Below, in pieces: positions 32,849 to 42,127 of a stretch of DNA of 64,000 bases. The position numbers were made by a program, and so were the translations under genes. Position 1 is the stretch's first letter. Each line of letters starts with the position of its first letter. The stretch covers positions 45,755,395 through 45,819,394 of the forward strand of contig OY855905.1 in assembly GCA_963693305.1 (NCBI GenBank). The letters are read 5' to 3'. Origin of the DNA: Meandrina meandrites (lineage: Eukaryota > Cnidaria > Anthozoa > Scleractinia > Meandrinidae). The notes beneath the pieces are model-generated. The model saw only the letters and a program-made list of their open reading frames with translations. It was not told the origin of the DNA and searched no databases.

Positions 32849-33432
32849 AATCCGTAGGGGTGGCGAAGAGAGAACACGAGATAAGAGAACTTCCGCTCTT
32901 TCAGCTTTGAAATCAGAGATTTGTACTCATCGTGGGAGAGTTCGCCGGCGTAATCTTCAAAGATCGCCTTCGTGGTTTTGGCCGAGGGAGTGTAAAATAG
33001 AACGATAGCCGCCACCTGCTCTCGGAAGGAAGCGGTGATGCTGGTTAACTTCTGGGTCAGCACCCAAACGCTGATGCTGATATGTCGGCCGGAAAAGGCA
33101 AGCTCCACCAGCTGGCCTGTGCGACCTTTTACATCTTTGGAGGCTGCGCAGTCATCTAGGATTATGAGCGTGTTGGTGCCCTCAAACAGCCAGGTCACGA
33201 CCTTCAACCAACTTTCAACCTCGTGCTGCTTGCATATTATTATTAACATTCTTGGGTCATTTTCACCAATTCGGTGGTAGGTCTTGTTGTGCGCGAATGT
33301 TGGACAGATAAGCACAATGTAGTCGAACTTGCCTCGGAAAGGGCCGTAGATCTGATCCACCACATATTTAGATTTGCCTGAATTTGTCGGCCCCACAATC
33401 AGAGCGTTGAAGGGTATCTTGCTCGGATCCAT
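32836..33432 (-). CDS. A32/FtsK-HerA-like genome-packaging ATPase
   Basis: A 198-residue P-loop ATPase. The Walker A motif GPTNSGKS is at residues 14-21 and the Walker B TLIILDD near residues 88-94. A downstream VWVLTQK could provide the sensor region. Length and motifs fit the A32-like packaging ATPases of Polintons and related dsDNA viruses, which drive DNA into the capsid. I chose MDPSKIPF as the start because it matches element 2 (58424) and lies just after the GTGGGGTAAACCCCAC palindrome; an in-frame ATG six codons upstream is possible. The C-terminus (YGLSTS) is set by a palindromic repeat. Same strand as, and just downstream of, the capsid candidate. Confidence 0.9.
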   Translation of the reverse strand: MDPSKIPFNALIVGPTNSGKSKYVVDQIYGPFRGKFDYIVLICPTFAHNKTYHRIGENDPRMLIIICKQHEVESWLKVVTWLFEGTNTLIILDDCAASKDVKGRTGQLVELAFSGRHISISVWVLTQKLTSITASFREQVAAIVLFYTPSAKTTKAIFEDYAGELSHDEYKSLISKLKERKFSYLVFSLRHPYGLSTS

Positions 33433-33488
33433 GTGGGGTAAACCCCACACCCCGCTATAAGAAACTTTGTTGCTAGCAACTTTGTTGC
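33433..33488. repeat. Composite palindromic mini-repeat between capsid and ATPase genes
   Basis: GTGGGGTAAACCCCAC at 33433-33448 is followed by GCAACTTTGTTGC at 33476-33488 and a degenerate neighbour. They fill nearly the whole 63-bp gap between the two genes. Confidence 0.85.
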
Positions 33489-33495
33489 TATTCTA

Positions 33496-34749
33496 TTAGT
33501 ACTGTACAGATTCTAATTGCCTTCCTAATATATTCATCTGCGCGTCGCTGATTACGTAAATGTGGCAGTTCACATTGCCAGAGCCGCTTGAATTCCTCTC
33601 GAGCTCCAGCTGTACTCCATCCTTTGTATTTACAAGTCGCGTGCCGCTTCCGTGCATTGAGTGGTCAGCCATGGAACGCAGATCGATCATAACCCCGAAC
33701 TTGTTTTCTGTATAAAACTTTGTTGCATTCATGTGCTGTGTTTTGTTTTCAGCTTTGAGAAAGAAGCGTTTGACCTCCTCCCAGACATCAATTCCTTCAA
33801 GTCCGTTGTTGTACAGCCTGTTGGGCGAGCCGTTCACTGTGACACTGACTTTCGTCAGGTCTGGGTTTAAGTAAGTTTCTGCCTGCCTTGCGCCAGCAAC
33901 ATAGGGCTCGACAAACAGTAGCAAGATGCCTTTGAGGGACCTTCTCTGCGGGTTAACTCTGAGATTCAGCCTTGTGTCTGTGCCTTTGGCAAACATAACC
34001 ACTTCGTCACGCTGAATGTGGTCATATGCAAATTCTTTTCCATTTGTGTACTCGCTGAGGGCTTCATCTGCCAGTGTTTTGCTTCTTATCATCTCGTACT
34101 CCAGCTGGATGTTTGTCAGCTTGTATTTCAGCTTCGAGGGGTCTGAACCTCTGACGACCTGAGAGGCTGGCGCAAGTGTCAGTTCGAACACAAGATCGTT
34201 GTATAGAGCCTGCGGATAAAATGTCCCGTGGTCTTTCAAAATCTGGTGGTCAAGGCGGATCCTGTATTTGGATCCGTAAATCCCGTTCAGTTTTTTCTCT
34301 GCATCGACACTTGAGGTCTTCTTATCACCCGCGTTTGAGCGAATTTTGTTGAGGTCCTCACTCTGGATTCCATCTTGCAGCATGTTGTCGCGCTCCTCCT
34401 GCGATAGGAAGAGGTCCTCGAATATCTTGTAAATGTCGTAACCAACTGTGTCCTGCAGTATGGTGCCAGAGTACTTCACAACAAGTTTGTCAACTAGCGC
34501 CCGTCCAACATTGTCGACTAGATAGTTGTTGGCATGGCCTCCGCTCAAATCGATGTTGAAGCGTAGCGCAAGTGAGCCGGGAACAAGGACCTCGTTTTCA
34601 TTCAGCTTGGGAACCGAAACATAAAGCGTTTCCTCTGGATTGGCTTCTGTGCGTTCGAAAGTGATTCGTTTTACCGCGCGCTCCGCTCTTAGCGCACCGA
34701 GAGTTTTTTTACTACGTGTTGGCCGAAGGTTTTCTTGTACACCGTCCAT
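33496..34749 (-). CDS. Probable major capsid protein (double jelly-roll candidate)
   Basis: A 417-residue protein, nearly identical in element 2 (57141-58394) and the best conserved of the non-enzymatic genes. Its beta-rich N-terminus (LYVSVPKLNENEVLVPGSLA, then LRFNID) and the region VDNVGRALVDKLVVKYSG with IYKIFEDLFLS recall the start of double jelly-roll capsid proteins. So do its length and its place next to the packaging ATPase. The assignment is inference; no signature proves it. The 533-residue protein is the alternative candidate. Divergently transcribed from the coiled-coil gene (34866), with 116 bp between the start codons. Confidence 0.6.
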   Translation of the reverse strand: MDGVQENLRPTRSKKTLGALRAERAVKRITFERTEANPEETLYVSVPKLNENEVLVPGSLALRFNIDLSGGHANNYLVDNVGRALVDKLVVKYSGTILQDTVGYDIYKIFEDLFLSQEERDNMLQDGIQSEDLNKIRSNAGDKKTSSVDAEKKLNGIYGSKYRIRLDHQILKDHGTFYPQALYNDLVFELTLAPASQVVRGSDPSKLKYKLTNIQLEYEMIRSKTLADEALSEYTNGKEFAYDHIQRDEVVMFAKGTDTRLNLRVNPQRRSLKGILLLFVEPYVAGARQAETYLNPDLTKVSVTVNGSPNRLYNNGLEGIDVWEEVKRFFLKAENKTQHMNATKFYTENKFGVMIDLRSMADHSMHGSGTRLVNTKDGVQLELERNSSGSGNVNCHIYVISDAQMNILGRQLESVQY

Positions 34750-34847
34750 TATTTCAAAGAATTATAAAAATGTTTAATTAAAATTTCAATTGTAAATATA
34801 AAATAACTCCATCAACTTTGTTAAATAGAAACATAGTTTCTGCTTTT

Positions 34848-34858
34848 CAACTTTGTTG
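34848..34858. repeat. Palindromic mini-repeat before the coiled-coil gene
   Basis: CAACTTTGTTG seven bases before the ATG at 34866, with a degenerate neighbour at about 34811. Element 2 has ATCAACTTTGTTGAT overlapping the homologous start codon. Confidence 0.75.
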
Positions 34859-34865
34859 ATATTCG

Positions 34866-36053
34866 ATGGCAGAAGGTGGCTTTGGCGAAACAGATCCTCT
34901 CATGGAACATACAGATGATCGCAATGACGGCGATGACGGCGAAGGCGATGACGGCAATGTCGGTAATACAACAGGCCCATTCCAACCTGAAGGGGCATCA
35001 ACGCCCGGATCAATGAGAAGAACTACGATGAATAGATCGGACGAAACAACGTTGTTTCCTGAAATCCCTGACGATAGTGCGACAACAACCTTTACTGCTT
35101 CGAGTTATCTTGACAAAGAGTTTCCATCAGCTGACAAATCAAAGATTAAATACAAAATAAATGAAAATGGAAGGCTGCAAGTCGGGTTAATTAAACCAGA
35201 TAAGCCTTATTATTATTTAACAACCAAAATTCAAGGGAGGGAAGAATACCAGATAAACATAAAACTTCCCAAAGAAGTTTTAAAAGCCCTTGGTCCAAGT
35301 CGTCGATTAACTCTTGAAAATGAAATAAGAGCTCTTTCAGAAGGTATTAATGAAAATAAAAAAACAGTAGAAGATAAAAATGAAAGCTCGGAGGAAAGAA
35401 AAAAAGCTTATGAAAGAGCAAAACAACAAATTGAAAGGCGCACTGATCTAAAGAAAGAATTAGATCGGTTGAAAAAAGTAGATTACGAGCCTGTGTTAGG
35501 GGAAACAATACATTTACAAGAATTCCAACAACATGAAGCAGAAAGGCAAAAAAGGGAAGAAGAAATACGACAAGAAAGACAAGAACAAGAAGAAATTGCA
35601 AACGACGAAAACACGCCACAAGATGAAAGACAACAAGCTCGTGAAAGAATCGATGATTTAGAACAAGAAATAAATGAAATAGAGAATGAAAGAGAAGAAG
35701 AGATCGAAAGGTTGTCCTTAACAGACAAATTAAGAGAAAAGGTTAAAGAGATTTTCAAAAAGTATGGCTTCACCGCCACAGCAGTTTTGCTTGCCGTTGG
35801 CACAACTATTGGCGTCATTCTGAGCTCTCTCTCAAACGGGCTTAAGGCTGTTGCAAAGGGTGTCGGCGATGGCCTTCAAACGCTGGGCAAAAAAATAGCA
35901 GGCATTCTGCCTGGACTACTTGGCGCAATTGTCAGCTTTGTGTTTCGCGCGGCCGGTCAGGTGATCAGCTTTCTTGGTAAAAATGCTTGGCTGTTGATTG
36001 TCGGTGTGGCCGTCTTTCTCTTCGAGCAAGTTAAAAAGCGTAGTGAGCGGTGA
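34866..36053 (+). CDS. Coiled-coil protein with hydrophobic C-terminal region
   Basis: A 395-residue protein. Residues 1-60 are acidic and disordered-looking (NDGDDGEGDDGN). About residues 150-300 form a long charged coiled coil (EELEKK-type, many E/K/R/Q). The last 100 residues hold amphipathic and hydrophobic helices (TAVLLAVGTTIGVILSSL, ILPGLLGAIVSFVFRAAGQV) and a basic end (EQVKKRSER). It could be a membrane-inserting or fibre-like virion component (inference). The element 2 version (463 residues) keeps the C-terminal hydrophobic part but differs strongly in the first 300 residues, unlike the neighbouring genes. The 3' end overlaps the convergent 533-residue gene by 23 bp. Confidence 0.75.
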   Translation: MAEGGFGETDPLMEHTDDRNDGDDGEGDDGNVGNTTGPFQPEGASTPGSMRRTTMNRSDETTLFPEIPDDSATTTFTASSYLDKEFPSADKSKIKYKINENGRLQVGLIKPDKPYYYLTTKIQGREEYQINIKLPKEVLKALGPSRRLTLENEIRALSEGINENKKTVEDKNESSEERKKAYERAKQQIERRTDLKKELDRLKKVDYEPVLGETIHLQEFQQHEAERQKREEEIRQERQEQEEIANDENTPQDERQQARERIDDLEQEINEIENEREEEIERLSLTDKLREKVKEIFKKYGFTATAVLLAVGTTIGVILSSLSNGLKAVAKGVGDGLQTLGKKIAGILPGLLGAIVSFVFRAAGQVISFLGKNAWLLIVGVAVFLFEQVKKRSER

Positions 36054-37632
36054 TAAATGCAAAAAGAGCGCCACCAGCAATAAGATAGACTTTATTATTC
36101 TCATGCGCGGTGGGCTGTGTTGCCTGCACAGGTTCGATTTTGTCTGGCTGTACAGGAACGACCGGTGGTTTTGTATCCGAAGTATGACCTATTGGTCTTT
36201 TTACTTTTGACGGACCACCGCTCATGTTTGTTACGCCCACTTTTTTTGTGCTCTTATTCACTTCGTCATTAATCCCGAGCTTCATACCTGGCATCGCTTG
36301 TTTAAGCTGGTTGTTGTAACCAACCGTACTCTGAGTATTTATTACCATCCGCGCAGGCATCAGCCAGGCCCCCGGACACACAGCAAGGTTAAGCCTCACC
36401 TTTGCCTCGTCGACAGCAAGTTGGTACCTTTGAACAGACTTTGCCAGATCCGGTTGCCTTATAGCATCTTCCACTAGGACAAGAAACTCACTTTGCGCTT
36501 CCTTTGCGCGCCCTCCTTCCCCCAGAATGCTGCTTCTAACGTTCACCTGTGAACCCAAAACACAGTAAACGAACGCCTCTATCGACTGGTTTATTCGCGC
36601 CGAACCCGCCTGGGTCAGCCCTTCTGCTACATTGGGACAAAACCAGTCTGCCTGTCCGTAGGCAGCGTCATCCGTCTCGACATAATAAATCAAGTTACCA
36701 TCTTTGGCTTTACCGCCTTCGTCTGAAAATTTATTGAAACCAGGATAACTGGCTGAAGTTTTATCTGGTCCAACGTTTGTGACATAGATGTAAATGCTTC
36801 CCAGGCCGTGGTTTGCGCCTCTTGTAAAACGAAAATCGCTTGACGGGTCGACTCCGAACTCATTGCATATTCTTTTGTACGAAGCAACGTCGTATTTGTT
36901 GTTAAACTGGTCAAAAGTAGGGTCGCCAGGCAAAGCGCTTATACTTTGTATTCCTCCCATCTGAAACAATATTCGCCTTATTGTAAAATATATATGAAAC
37001 TTGTAAAAAGCTCTCACATTCGGTGGTAAAGGGATAGCAGAGTTGTCATCGAAAATTTCACGACTGATACCACACCCTGTTGTCGCGCACCAGACAGCAA
37101 AATTCAGCTGTTGTGGCCAATATCTCATATTTGGGCCGGCTAGCCATGTTTTGGACTCTTTCCCTGAATGGTGGGTGAGTTTGGTTTTTTGAAATATCTC
37201 TCTGAACTTTGTTTTGAAATACTGGTCCGGTGTTACGTAAATATTCAGTTGGTCATTAAATATTTTTTTCAAACTCGGTGCGGCATCATGAAAGCCAACA
37301 GCAGGGATTGGCAAAGAGTTTCCTTTTAATCCACTTGGTGTCAGCTGTTGCGGGAACCCTTCTGATGAATGGTCAACACCCAGCGCACTTTTTATTTCCG
37401 GGCTCCAATATTTGCTGTATAACATGGAGAAATCCACCAAATGACCAGGGCCAGCTTTGAAATAAATTTTCGAGGTTGCCGTGTGGTTTTTGGCGAAATC
37501 GGTCTGTGGCTCAAACTTAGATTTATCAGCATTCGGGTATTTTGCAAAAAAGGTTTTCCATGCCTTCTGTTCTGCCACTTTGGCAATTTTGTCAGCTTGT
37601 GGCGTTTGAATCCATTTTAGAAGCGCATCCAT
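36031..37632 (-). CDS. Large conserved virion-type protein, 533 residues
   Basis: Not assigned to a named family, but very similar to the 551-residue protein of element 2 (54025-55680). The body is globular with many aromatic residues, for example MRYWPQQLNFAVWCATTGC, VRAFYKFHIYFTIRRILFQM and GANHGLGSIYIYVT. Residues 455-505 are P/T/K-rich and variable, and a C-terminal hydrophobic segment (VYLIAGGALFAFITAHYAF) looks like a tail anchor. Size, conservation and position suggest a structural protein. It could be the major capsid protein if the 417-residue protein is not. It is divergent from the 222-residue gene, sharing a 40-bp AT-rich gap. Confidence 0.7.
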   Translation of the reverse strand: MDALLKWIQTPQADKIAKVAEQKAWKTFFAKYPNADKSKFEPQTDFAKNHTATSKIYFKAGPGHLVDFSMLYSKYWSPEIKSALGVDHSSEGFPQQLTPSGLKGNSLPIPAVGFHDAAPSLKKIFNDQLNIYVTPDQYFKTKFREIFQKTKLTHHSGKESKTWLAGPNMRYWPQQLNFAVWCATTGCGISREIFDDNSAIPLPPNVRAFYKFHIYFTIRRILFQMGGIQSISALPGDPTFDQFNNKYDVASYKRICNEFGVDPSSDFRFTRGANHGLGSIYIYVTNVGPDKTSASYPGFNKFSDEGGKAKDGNLIYYVETDDAAYGQADWFCPNVAEGLTQAGSARINQSIEAFVYCVLGSQVNVRSSILGEGGRAKEAQSEFLVLVEDAIRQPDLAKSVQRYQLAVDEAKVRLNLAVCPGAWLMPARMVINTQSTVGYNNQLKQAMPGMKLGINDEVNKSTKKVGVTNMSGGPSKVKRPIGHTSDTKPPVVPVQPDKIEPVQATQPTAHENNKVYLIAGGALFAFITAHYAF

Positions 37633-37672
37633 GATATTTATATTTAAACAAAATATTTTCTCTAATTATAAA
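37633..37672. promoter_or_regulatory. Compact divergent promoter, Polinton 1
   Basis: Only 40 bp separate the start codons of the 533- and 222-residue genes. The gap is extremely AT-rich (TATTTATATTTAAACAAAAT, then TTCTCTAATTATAAA). The corresponding gap in element 2 (53986-54024) is almost the same sequence, so it probably drives both genes. Confidence 0.65.
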
Positions 37673-38341
37673 ATGGTTATTCTTACAGTTTTTACAACAG
37701 AAAATCCACACACGGTCTATTTTGACCAGCCTATTCATAAACCAAGCTATATCAGGCTGTTAAGTTGTTCTCTTTACAATTCGTGGTTTAACTTAAAGAA
37801 AGAGGGGGCAATTACTTTGTTAGATGATGTCGATAAGCCTTTCGAAGTTACTTTTTTGACGGGCCATTATACACTCGATGCGTTGGCGAGTGAAATCAAA
37901 CACAGTTTATCCAAACATAAGGTCCCATTGCTAACAGATATTTATACTGCCGTTGGCCAGCTTGTAATCACAAATCCACAGTTTAAAAGGATTGTTATTG
38001 ATTCCAATTTAGGCAATTTGCTCAATTTGAACACTTTTACATTGCCATTAAAATTGTTCATAAAAAAGCTGAATTCAGAAACGACCTATTAGATTCATTG
38101 CGATTTAGTTGACAAAGAACAGAATCTGTTAAATGGAAAACCGTCTACTGTTTTACAAACTTTTGACATAAAAGGGAAAGCATATCAAAAAGTATTTTAT
38201 CAAAGTGGCCCAGAACATGTCTTACGCGACGTTTCTGCTGATAAACATATCACAAATATGACAATATCAGTGACAAATGAAACTAATGACCTGTTCGATT
38301 TCAACGGCATGCCTCTTCAGTTTCTAATTGAATTAAATTAA
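37673..38341 (+). pseudogene. 222-residue conserved protein, nonsense-mutated copy
   Basis: The frame from the ATG at 37673 (MVILTVFTTENPHTV) is colinear with the intact 222-residue protein of element 2, but a TAG at 38090-38092 replaces a tyrosine codon (TAC) there. Everything after the stop stays in frame and conserved to a TAA at 38341, so the mutation is recent. The protein has SYIRLLSCSLYNSWFNL, then GHYTLDALASEI. Its all-beta look and size suggest a minor capsid or penton-like role, but I do not recognise the family. A truncated 139-residue product is possible. Confidence 0.8.
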
Positions 38342-38368
38342 ACAAAAAATAATTTTGTAAATATAACC

Positions 38369-39025
38369 ATGGCTTCCAATGTGTTACCAAGCGCTCCAGA
38401 GTATCGAGAGACTTCACTATATCCTGTTCTACCGACTCAGCCTGATAACAATTTTCGTATGCAGAAAGCCAATGAAGTTTTGAAATATTTAAGTGACGAA
38501 GTTTCACATTATAGGCTTGTTGCCAAAAAATATAAACGCACGAAAACCATTATCAACTACGCTTGCTTTTCTGCTGGCGGTGTTTCTGGTTTTTTATCCG
38601 CTGGTGGAGTAGCAGCTGCGTTTACAGGCATTGGGATTCCAGCAGCAATACCAATTGGCTGTGTCGCCTCTGTATTTGGGCAAACAGCGGCAGGGCTAAC
38701 CGGTTTTTACAAAAAGCTTGAGCCCAAACTTATCAAACACTGCAAAATCATGACACTGGCTATGTCAAAATGCGATACTGTCAACCGCATACTGTCAAAA
38801 TCACTTATTGACGGTAAAATCAGTGATGCTGAGTTTCAAAGCATTCTTGATGAAAAAGAGAGCTATCGTATTCAGAAAGAGATTCTTCGGAAAGGCACAC
38901 TTCCCAAGGACAAACAGAAACAGGGCAGCCCTGACATCGAAAGAATACGACAACAGGCCGTGCATGAAGAAAGGATCCGTTTGCAAAAAAAGCTTCTTGG
39001 CAGCGCGGCCGATATCTCGAAATAA
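38369..39025 (+). CDS. Conserved 218-residue protein with glycine-rich double hydrophobic segment
   Basis: The ATG lies in a good context (ACCATGG). After a proline-rich N-terminus come a charged helix, then hydrophobic segments around residues 67-112 (ACFSAGGVSGFLSAGGVAAA, IPAAIPIGCVASVFGQTAAG). A helical C-terminus follows, with VNRILSKSLIDGKISDAEFQ and IERIRQQAVHEERIRLQKKL. It probably inserts in membranes; function unknown. The element 2 copy (52642-53289) is very similar, with a few indels. Lies 27 bp after the 222-residue gene, same strand. Confidence 0.75.
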   Translation: MASNVLPSAPEYRETSLYPVLPTQPDNNFRMQKANEVLKYLSDEVSHYRLVAKKYKRTKTIINYACFSAGGVSGFLSAGGVAAAFTGIGIPAAIPIGCVASVFGQTAAGLTGFYKKLEPKLIKHCKIMTLAMSKCDTVNRILSKSLIDGKISDAEFQSILDEKESYRIQKEILRKGTLPKDKQKQGSPDIERIRQQAVHEERIRLQKKLLGSAADISK

Positions 39026-39088
39026 AATTTCAGTCTAAGAGAACATTGTTCCACTTCATAAAAGAATGATTGCTGTTTTAAAATATAC

Positions 39089-39509
39089 CTTTCTTGAATC
39101 TGGAGTCGCAGATCTCGTCAGAACGCAGGAGACAACGGACGTTTAAAAAATATAGTGAAAATGGTGTTAAATGTTTGACGGTCCGTCTTTGTTTAGCAGA
39201 TAAATATTCCGTGTTGCATCGCTTATGTAAACAGCTCGAATTTGCATGCTGTGTGGTTAGTAAGAGCAGCCGTGACGTGCGCTGTCAATCAATTCTCATT
39301 CTGTGGTTTTACCACTCACGAAAATCTTTTGTTTTTAAATTCCTTTGGGCTAAAATTCTGTGGTTTAGCCCAAAAAAATTTTTTCAGAACAAAAGATTGT
39401 CCTTTTGTTCTGCTTTGCTTATTTAAGAAAACAATTAAGACCTGTCAGCTTAATATTTAAACGTTTGTAAGATTATGTAAATACGCAAAGTTCAAGAACT
39501 TTCTTGAAT
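39089..39509. mobile_element. Unidentified insertion flanked by 11-bp direct repeats
   Basis: CTTTCTTGAAT occurs at 39089-39099 and again at 39499-39509. Element 2 has only 59 bp between the matching genes, against about 500 bp here, so roughly 400 bp were added. The extra DNA has a small hairpin (TTTGGGCTAAA and its complement, about 39345-39370) but no gene I recognise. Confidence 0.55.
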
Positions 39510-39524
39510 ATAATTACACGCAAA

Positions 39525-39653
39525 ATGATTTCACTATTTCATACTCTTGTGTTTGCTATAAAAGAACTTTCTACACCCGTTTGGCAGAATGAGGTCAGAC
39601 AGATAACATATCAAGTAGTGGAGGCTATGAGAGAGGCGGAAAACGCTTGGTAA
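39525..39653 (+). CDS. Conserved 42-residue micro-protein
   Basis: A tiny frame, MISLFHTLVFAIKELSTPVW then QNEVRQITYQ and AENAW, with a stop at 39653. Element 2 encodes a 41-residue relative at 52457-52582 with the same order of residues: LFHxLVxAIxEL, then TPVWQNEVR. Similar protein sequence with changed bases argues for a real gene. A short amphipathic helix is likely. Function unknown. It lies next to the zinc-protein gene, tail to tail. Confidence 0.7.
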   Translation: MISLFHTLVFAIKELSTPVWQNEVRQITYQVVEAMREAENAW

Positions 39654-39714
39654 GTTAACTTAACTCAATATAGGGCCTGTGTAATATTCGTTTCCGTTTT
39701 TTTTCTCAGAAATA

Positions 39715-40295
39715 TCAAGCTACGGCTCCGCACCAACTCATGTAATATGATTTCTTGAAAACTTCATCGTAATCATCTTCATCATAAATAGGATAGCCGA
39801 GATAGTGATTGACTCCATTTCTGCGGCACAGATTACAGAGATAATTTCGCCTGCAATGACCGCATTTATAACAAAATAAGACCTTTACAATTTGTTGATT
39901 GTGATCACAAAATGGTGCTTCTTTGATTGCTGCGTTTACCTCGTCCCAGCCTAGATCAGCTCTCTCTCTGAGCTTTATTTTAATATACTCTTTGTAGATT
40001 ATTTCACGAAGTTCTAGTGGAAGTGTTTTTATGCCCTCAGAAAGTTGACATTTTTTTTTTCTGATGTTGAACTGCCATTGTTCGCATTATCAGGCAAAAG
40101 AATATTCATTCATTCTTGTGGAGTCATTTTTTTCATTTCTGCAAGAAATTCTTCTGATACAAGTATTGGCAATTCCGTATTTTCTCCTATTGTGTGTGGG
40201 TGAAACATTTGCAAATCGCCCCTTACTTTGTTTTTTGTAACTTTCGGTTTTTTAGTGCTTTGATCAACAGGACCATTGTTTCTTCCTCTACCCAT
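39715..40295 (-). pseudogene. Zinc-binding protein, broken copy
   Basis: Colinear with the intact 192-residue protein of element 2 (51874-52452). The first 61 codons from the ATG at 40295 are open (MGRGRNNGPVDQS). Then a TTA-type leucine codon has become TGA, and further on a run of 8 A has become 10, shifting the frame. The C-terminal region still shows the cysteine pairs and the ending MSWCGAVA in other frames. Two independent lesions mean this gene is dead in element 1. Its start codon abuts the right terminal repeat. Confidence 0.85.
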
Positions 40296-40721
40296 CTCGC
40301 CGTATATACAAGTGCAGATAATTGTTCAAATGGAAAATAATTCTGGCGCACTTTGTATTGCGCATACTAGTATATTCGCAAAAAAAACATGCCTTCTACC
40401 GAAGAAATTCAAGAAATTGTGAACGCGCGAGGAAAGGAGTCGCTTTGTATATAGACAGTGCAGACATTTCTTCAAAAGAAAATAATTATTTTTGTGACAC
40501 ATCCGCTCTCTCGGGGGTCACGCTCTTTGTTTCTTATTTTCACTCAAATACCACCACACACATAGATGATGAGGGTTCTGGCGGGAAAAAAAATAAAAGA
40601 TACAAAACAAAGCTGATTTAACAAGAAACGAGGCGAGCATGGGAGCCGAGTTTCTTGTTAAATCAGCTTTGTTTTGTATCTTTTATTTTTTTTTGCGCCA
40701 GAACCCTCATCATCTATGTGT
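40296..40721 (-). repeat. Polinton 1 right terminal inverted repeat with hairpin
   Basis: Mirror of 25119-25544. The outer 164 bp (40558-40721) form the terminal hairpin. The inner edge has the same GCACTTGTATATACGGCG leader (complement, 40298-40315) directly before the zinc-protein start codon. Confidence 0.9.
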
Positions 40722-41805
40722 GTAACCATTTTAATTAAACTGGAATTAAGATTATGAACGAAATTAAAGATTTTGCTGCATGCGTGCGTAAGCAGCACTA
40801 CCTCAAAACGTACTTTTTAAAGCATTGAAATAAAAATATCTCAAAGTAGAGTATTTAACTTTTCTTTAAATTGCGATATATTGTAGTCAACCGGATGTCT
40901 TTTAAATTTATGCATTAAAAAATGGGGGTCACCGTGCTCGTTTAGAAGAAAATGACCATTTATTTCTCTTCTGAGCTTTTATAACCTAAAAGAAAAGCCG
41001 TAAAGTTGTGTGTGCGCGCGCGTTCGTGCACGCGCTAAATGACGCGAAAACTCATGCGCAGCAAGGATGCGCAATGCAATTCAGTGGAATCACAATGTTT
41101 AATGACAATGTATTTTATTCACACATAAAAGCTTTAAACTACCCTGCCATAAATACTAAAAATTACAAATGCAACAATTTTGTACTGTACAAAATTATTC
41201 AAGCTAAGTAAAAATTGCTATTAAGAACTAATGTATCAAAACAAGTGATATTCATTATTTATTTTTCAATATTAAGAGCCAATGTTACCAACGGTCAGAC
41301 AAAAGACGGCAAGTGTCGAAAAATGGATTTCGCTTATATTCATACCACAGGTAGGTCTTTGTGACAAACAAATACCAGCATACTTAGTTTGGCTGAATAT
41401 CGATTTGTTTTCGAGAAAATCGATAATCCTTGAAAACCGCCATATTGCCACTTTCGGAGCTCAAAATTTATGCCGAGTTTCGTAGCTTCGCGTGAAAAAA
41501 TAAAGCACTCTGGAAGGAAAATACCGGCCAAATGTTGTAGAATGACATCAAATAAGTACGTGAAAAGCAATTTTAGTCCTTCGTGTCCTTTTATTTACAA
41601 AATATAATTAAATTTGAAAATTTATTTGACAACCTTTTAATAGGGTTCAAAATTGGTCAAACTTATCGTCTAATTTAAGTATGTGCGAAGCGAAATAATT
41701 GGTCAAAAATTCGGTATTTGCAAGTCAAAGGACTGTTCTTTACGACTTTAGAAGGATTAGCTGGGGAAATGATTTCGTGCGATGTTTTCGAATTTCGAAG
41801 TTGCC
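40722..41805. other. Right flank of Polinton 1, no gene
   Basis: Short frames only. Holds the second copy of the 34-bp flanking direct repeat (40910-40943). Confidence 0.4.
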
Positions 41806-42075
41806 TAAAATTCGGGGTAACCCGAAAAGACTGACCCCCGGTCCGTGGACCCCCACTACGGACCGGGTCCATTGACTGCTTACGGACCGGTCCACGGACC
41901 ACCTCCACGGACCTCCTTTACGGACCACCCCCAAATTACACACAAAAACAAAGTGACATGCAAGTGATAATTACCGGTTGTTAGGATAGACCACTCCTGT
42001 CGGCGTCGGCGAATTCGACCATTACGCTTCGTAAGTTTAACCAGATTTAACAGACTTGAGGTCACCCTTGGGCAC

Positions 42076-42127
<52 letters not shown>

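Larger units (their letters stand above)
25119..40721 (+). mobile_element. Polinton/Maverick-type element 1 (complete, partly decayed)
   Basis: A 15.6-kb self-synthesising-type DNA transposon related to dsDNA viruses. Both ends have an inverted repeat of about 426 bp that appears identical. The content defines the class: polymerase B at the left end, integrase, packaging ATPase, a capsid candidate and further conserved genes. Gene order from left: polB(+), integrase(-), 141(-), 73(-), 51(-), 177(-), 196(-), ATPase(-), capsid candidate(-), coiled-coil(+), 533(-), 222(+), 218(+), 42(+), zinc protein(-). Integrase, 222 and the zinc protein are broken. No adenain-like protease is visible. A clean 6-bp target duplication is not visible. 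Confidence 0.9.

Noticed and set aside
34866..36053. Protease or fibre assignment for the coiled-coil protein
   Set aside because: No catalytic triad pattern and no known fibre repeat; only coiled coil and hydrophobic helices can be seen.
42077..42126. (ATA)n as an independent microsatellite
   Set aside because: It is the 3' tail of the minus-strand LINE.
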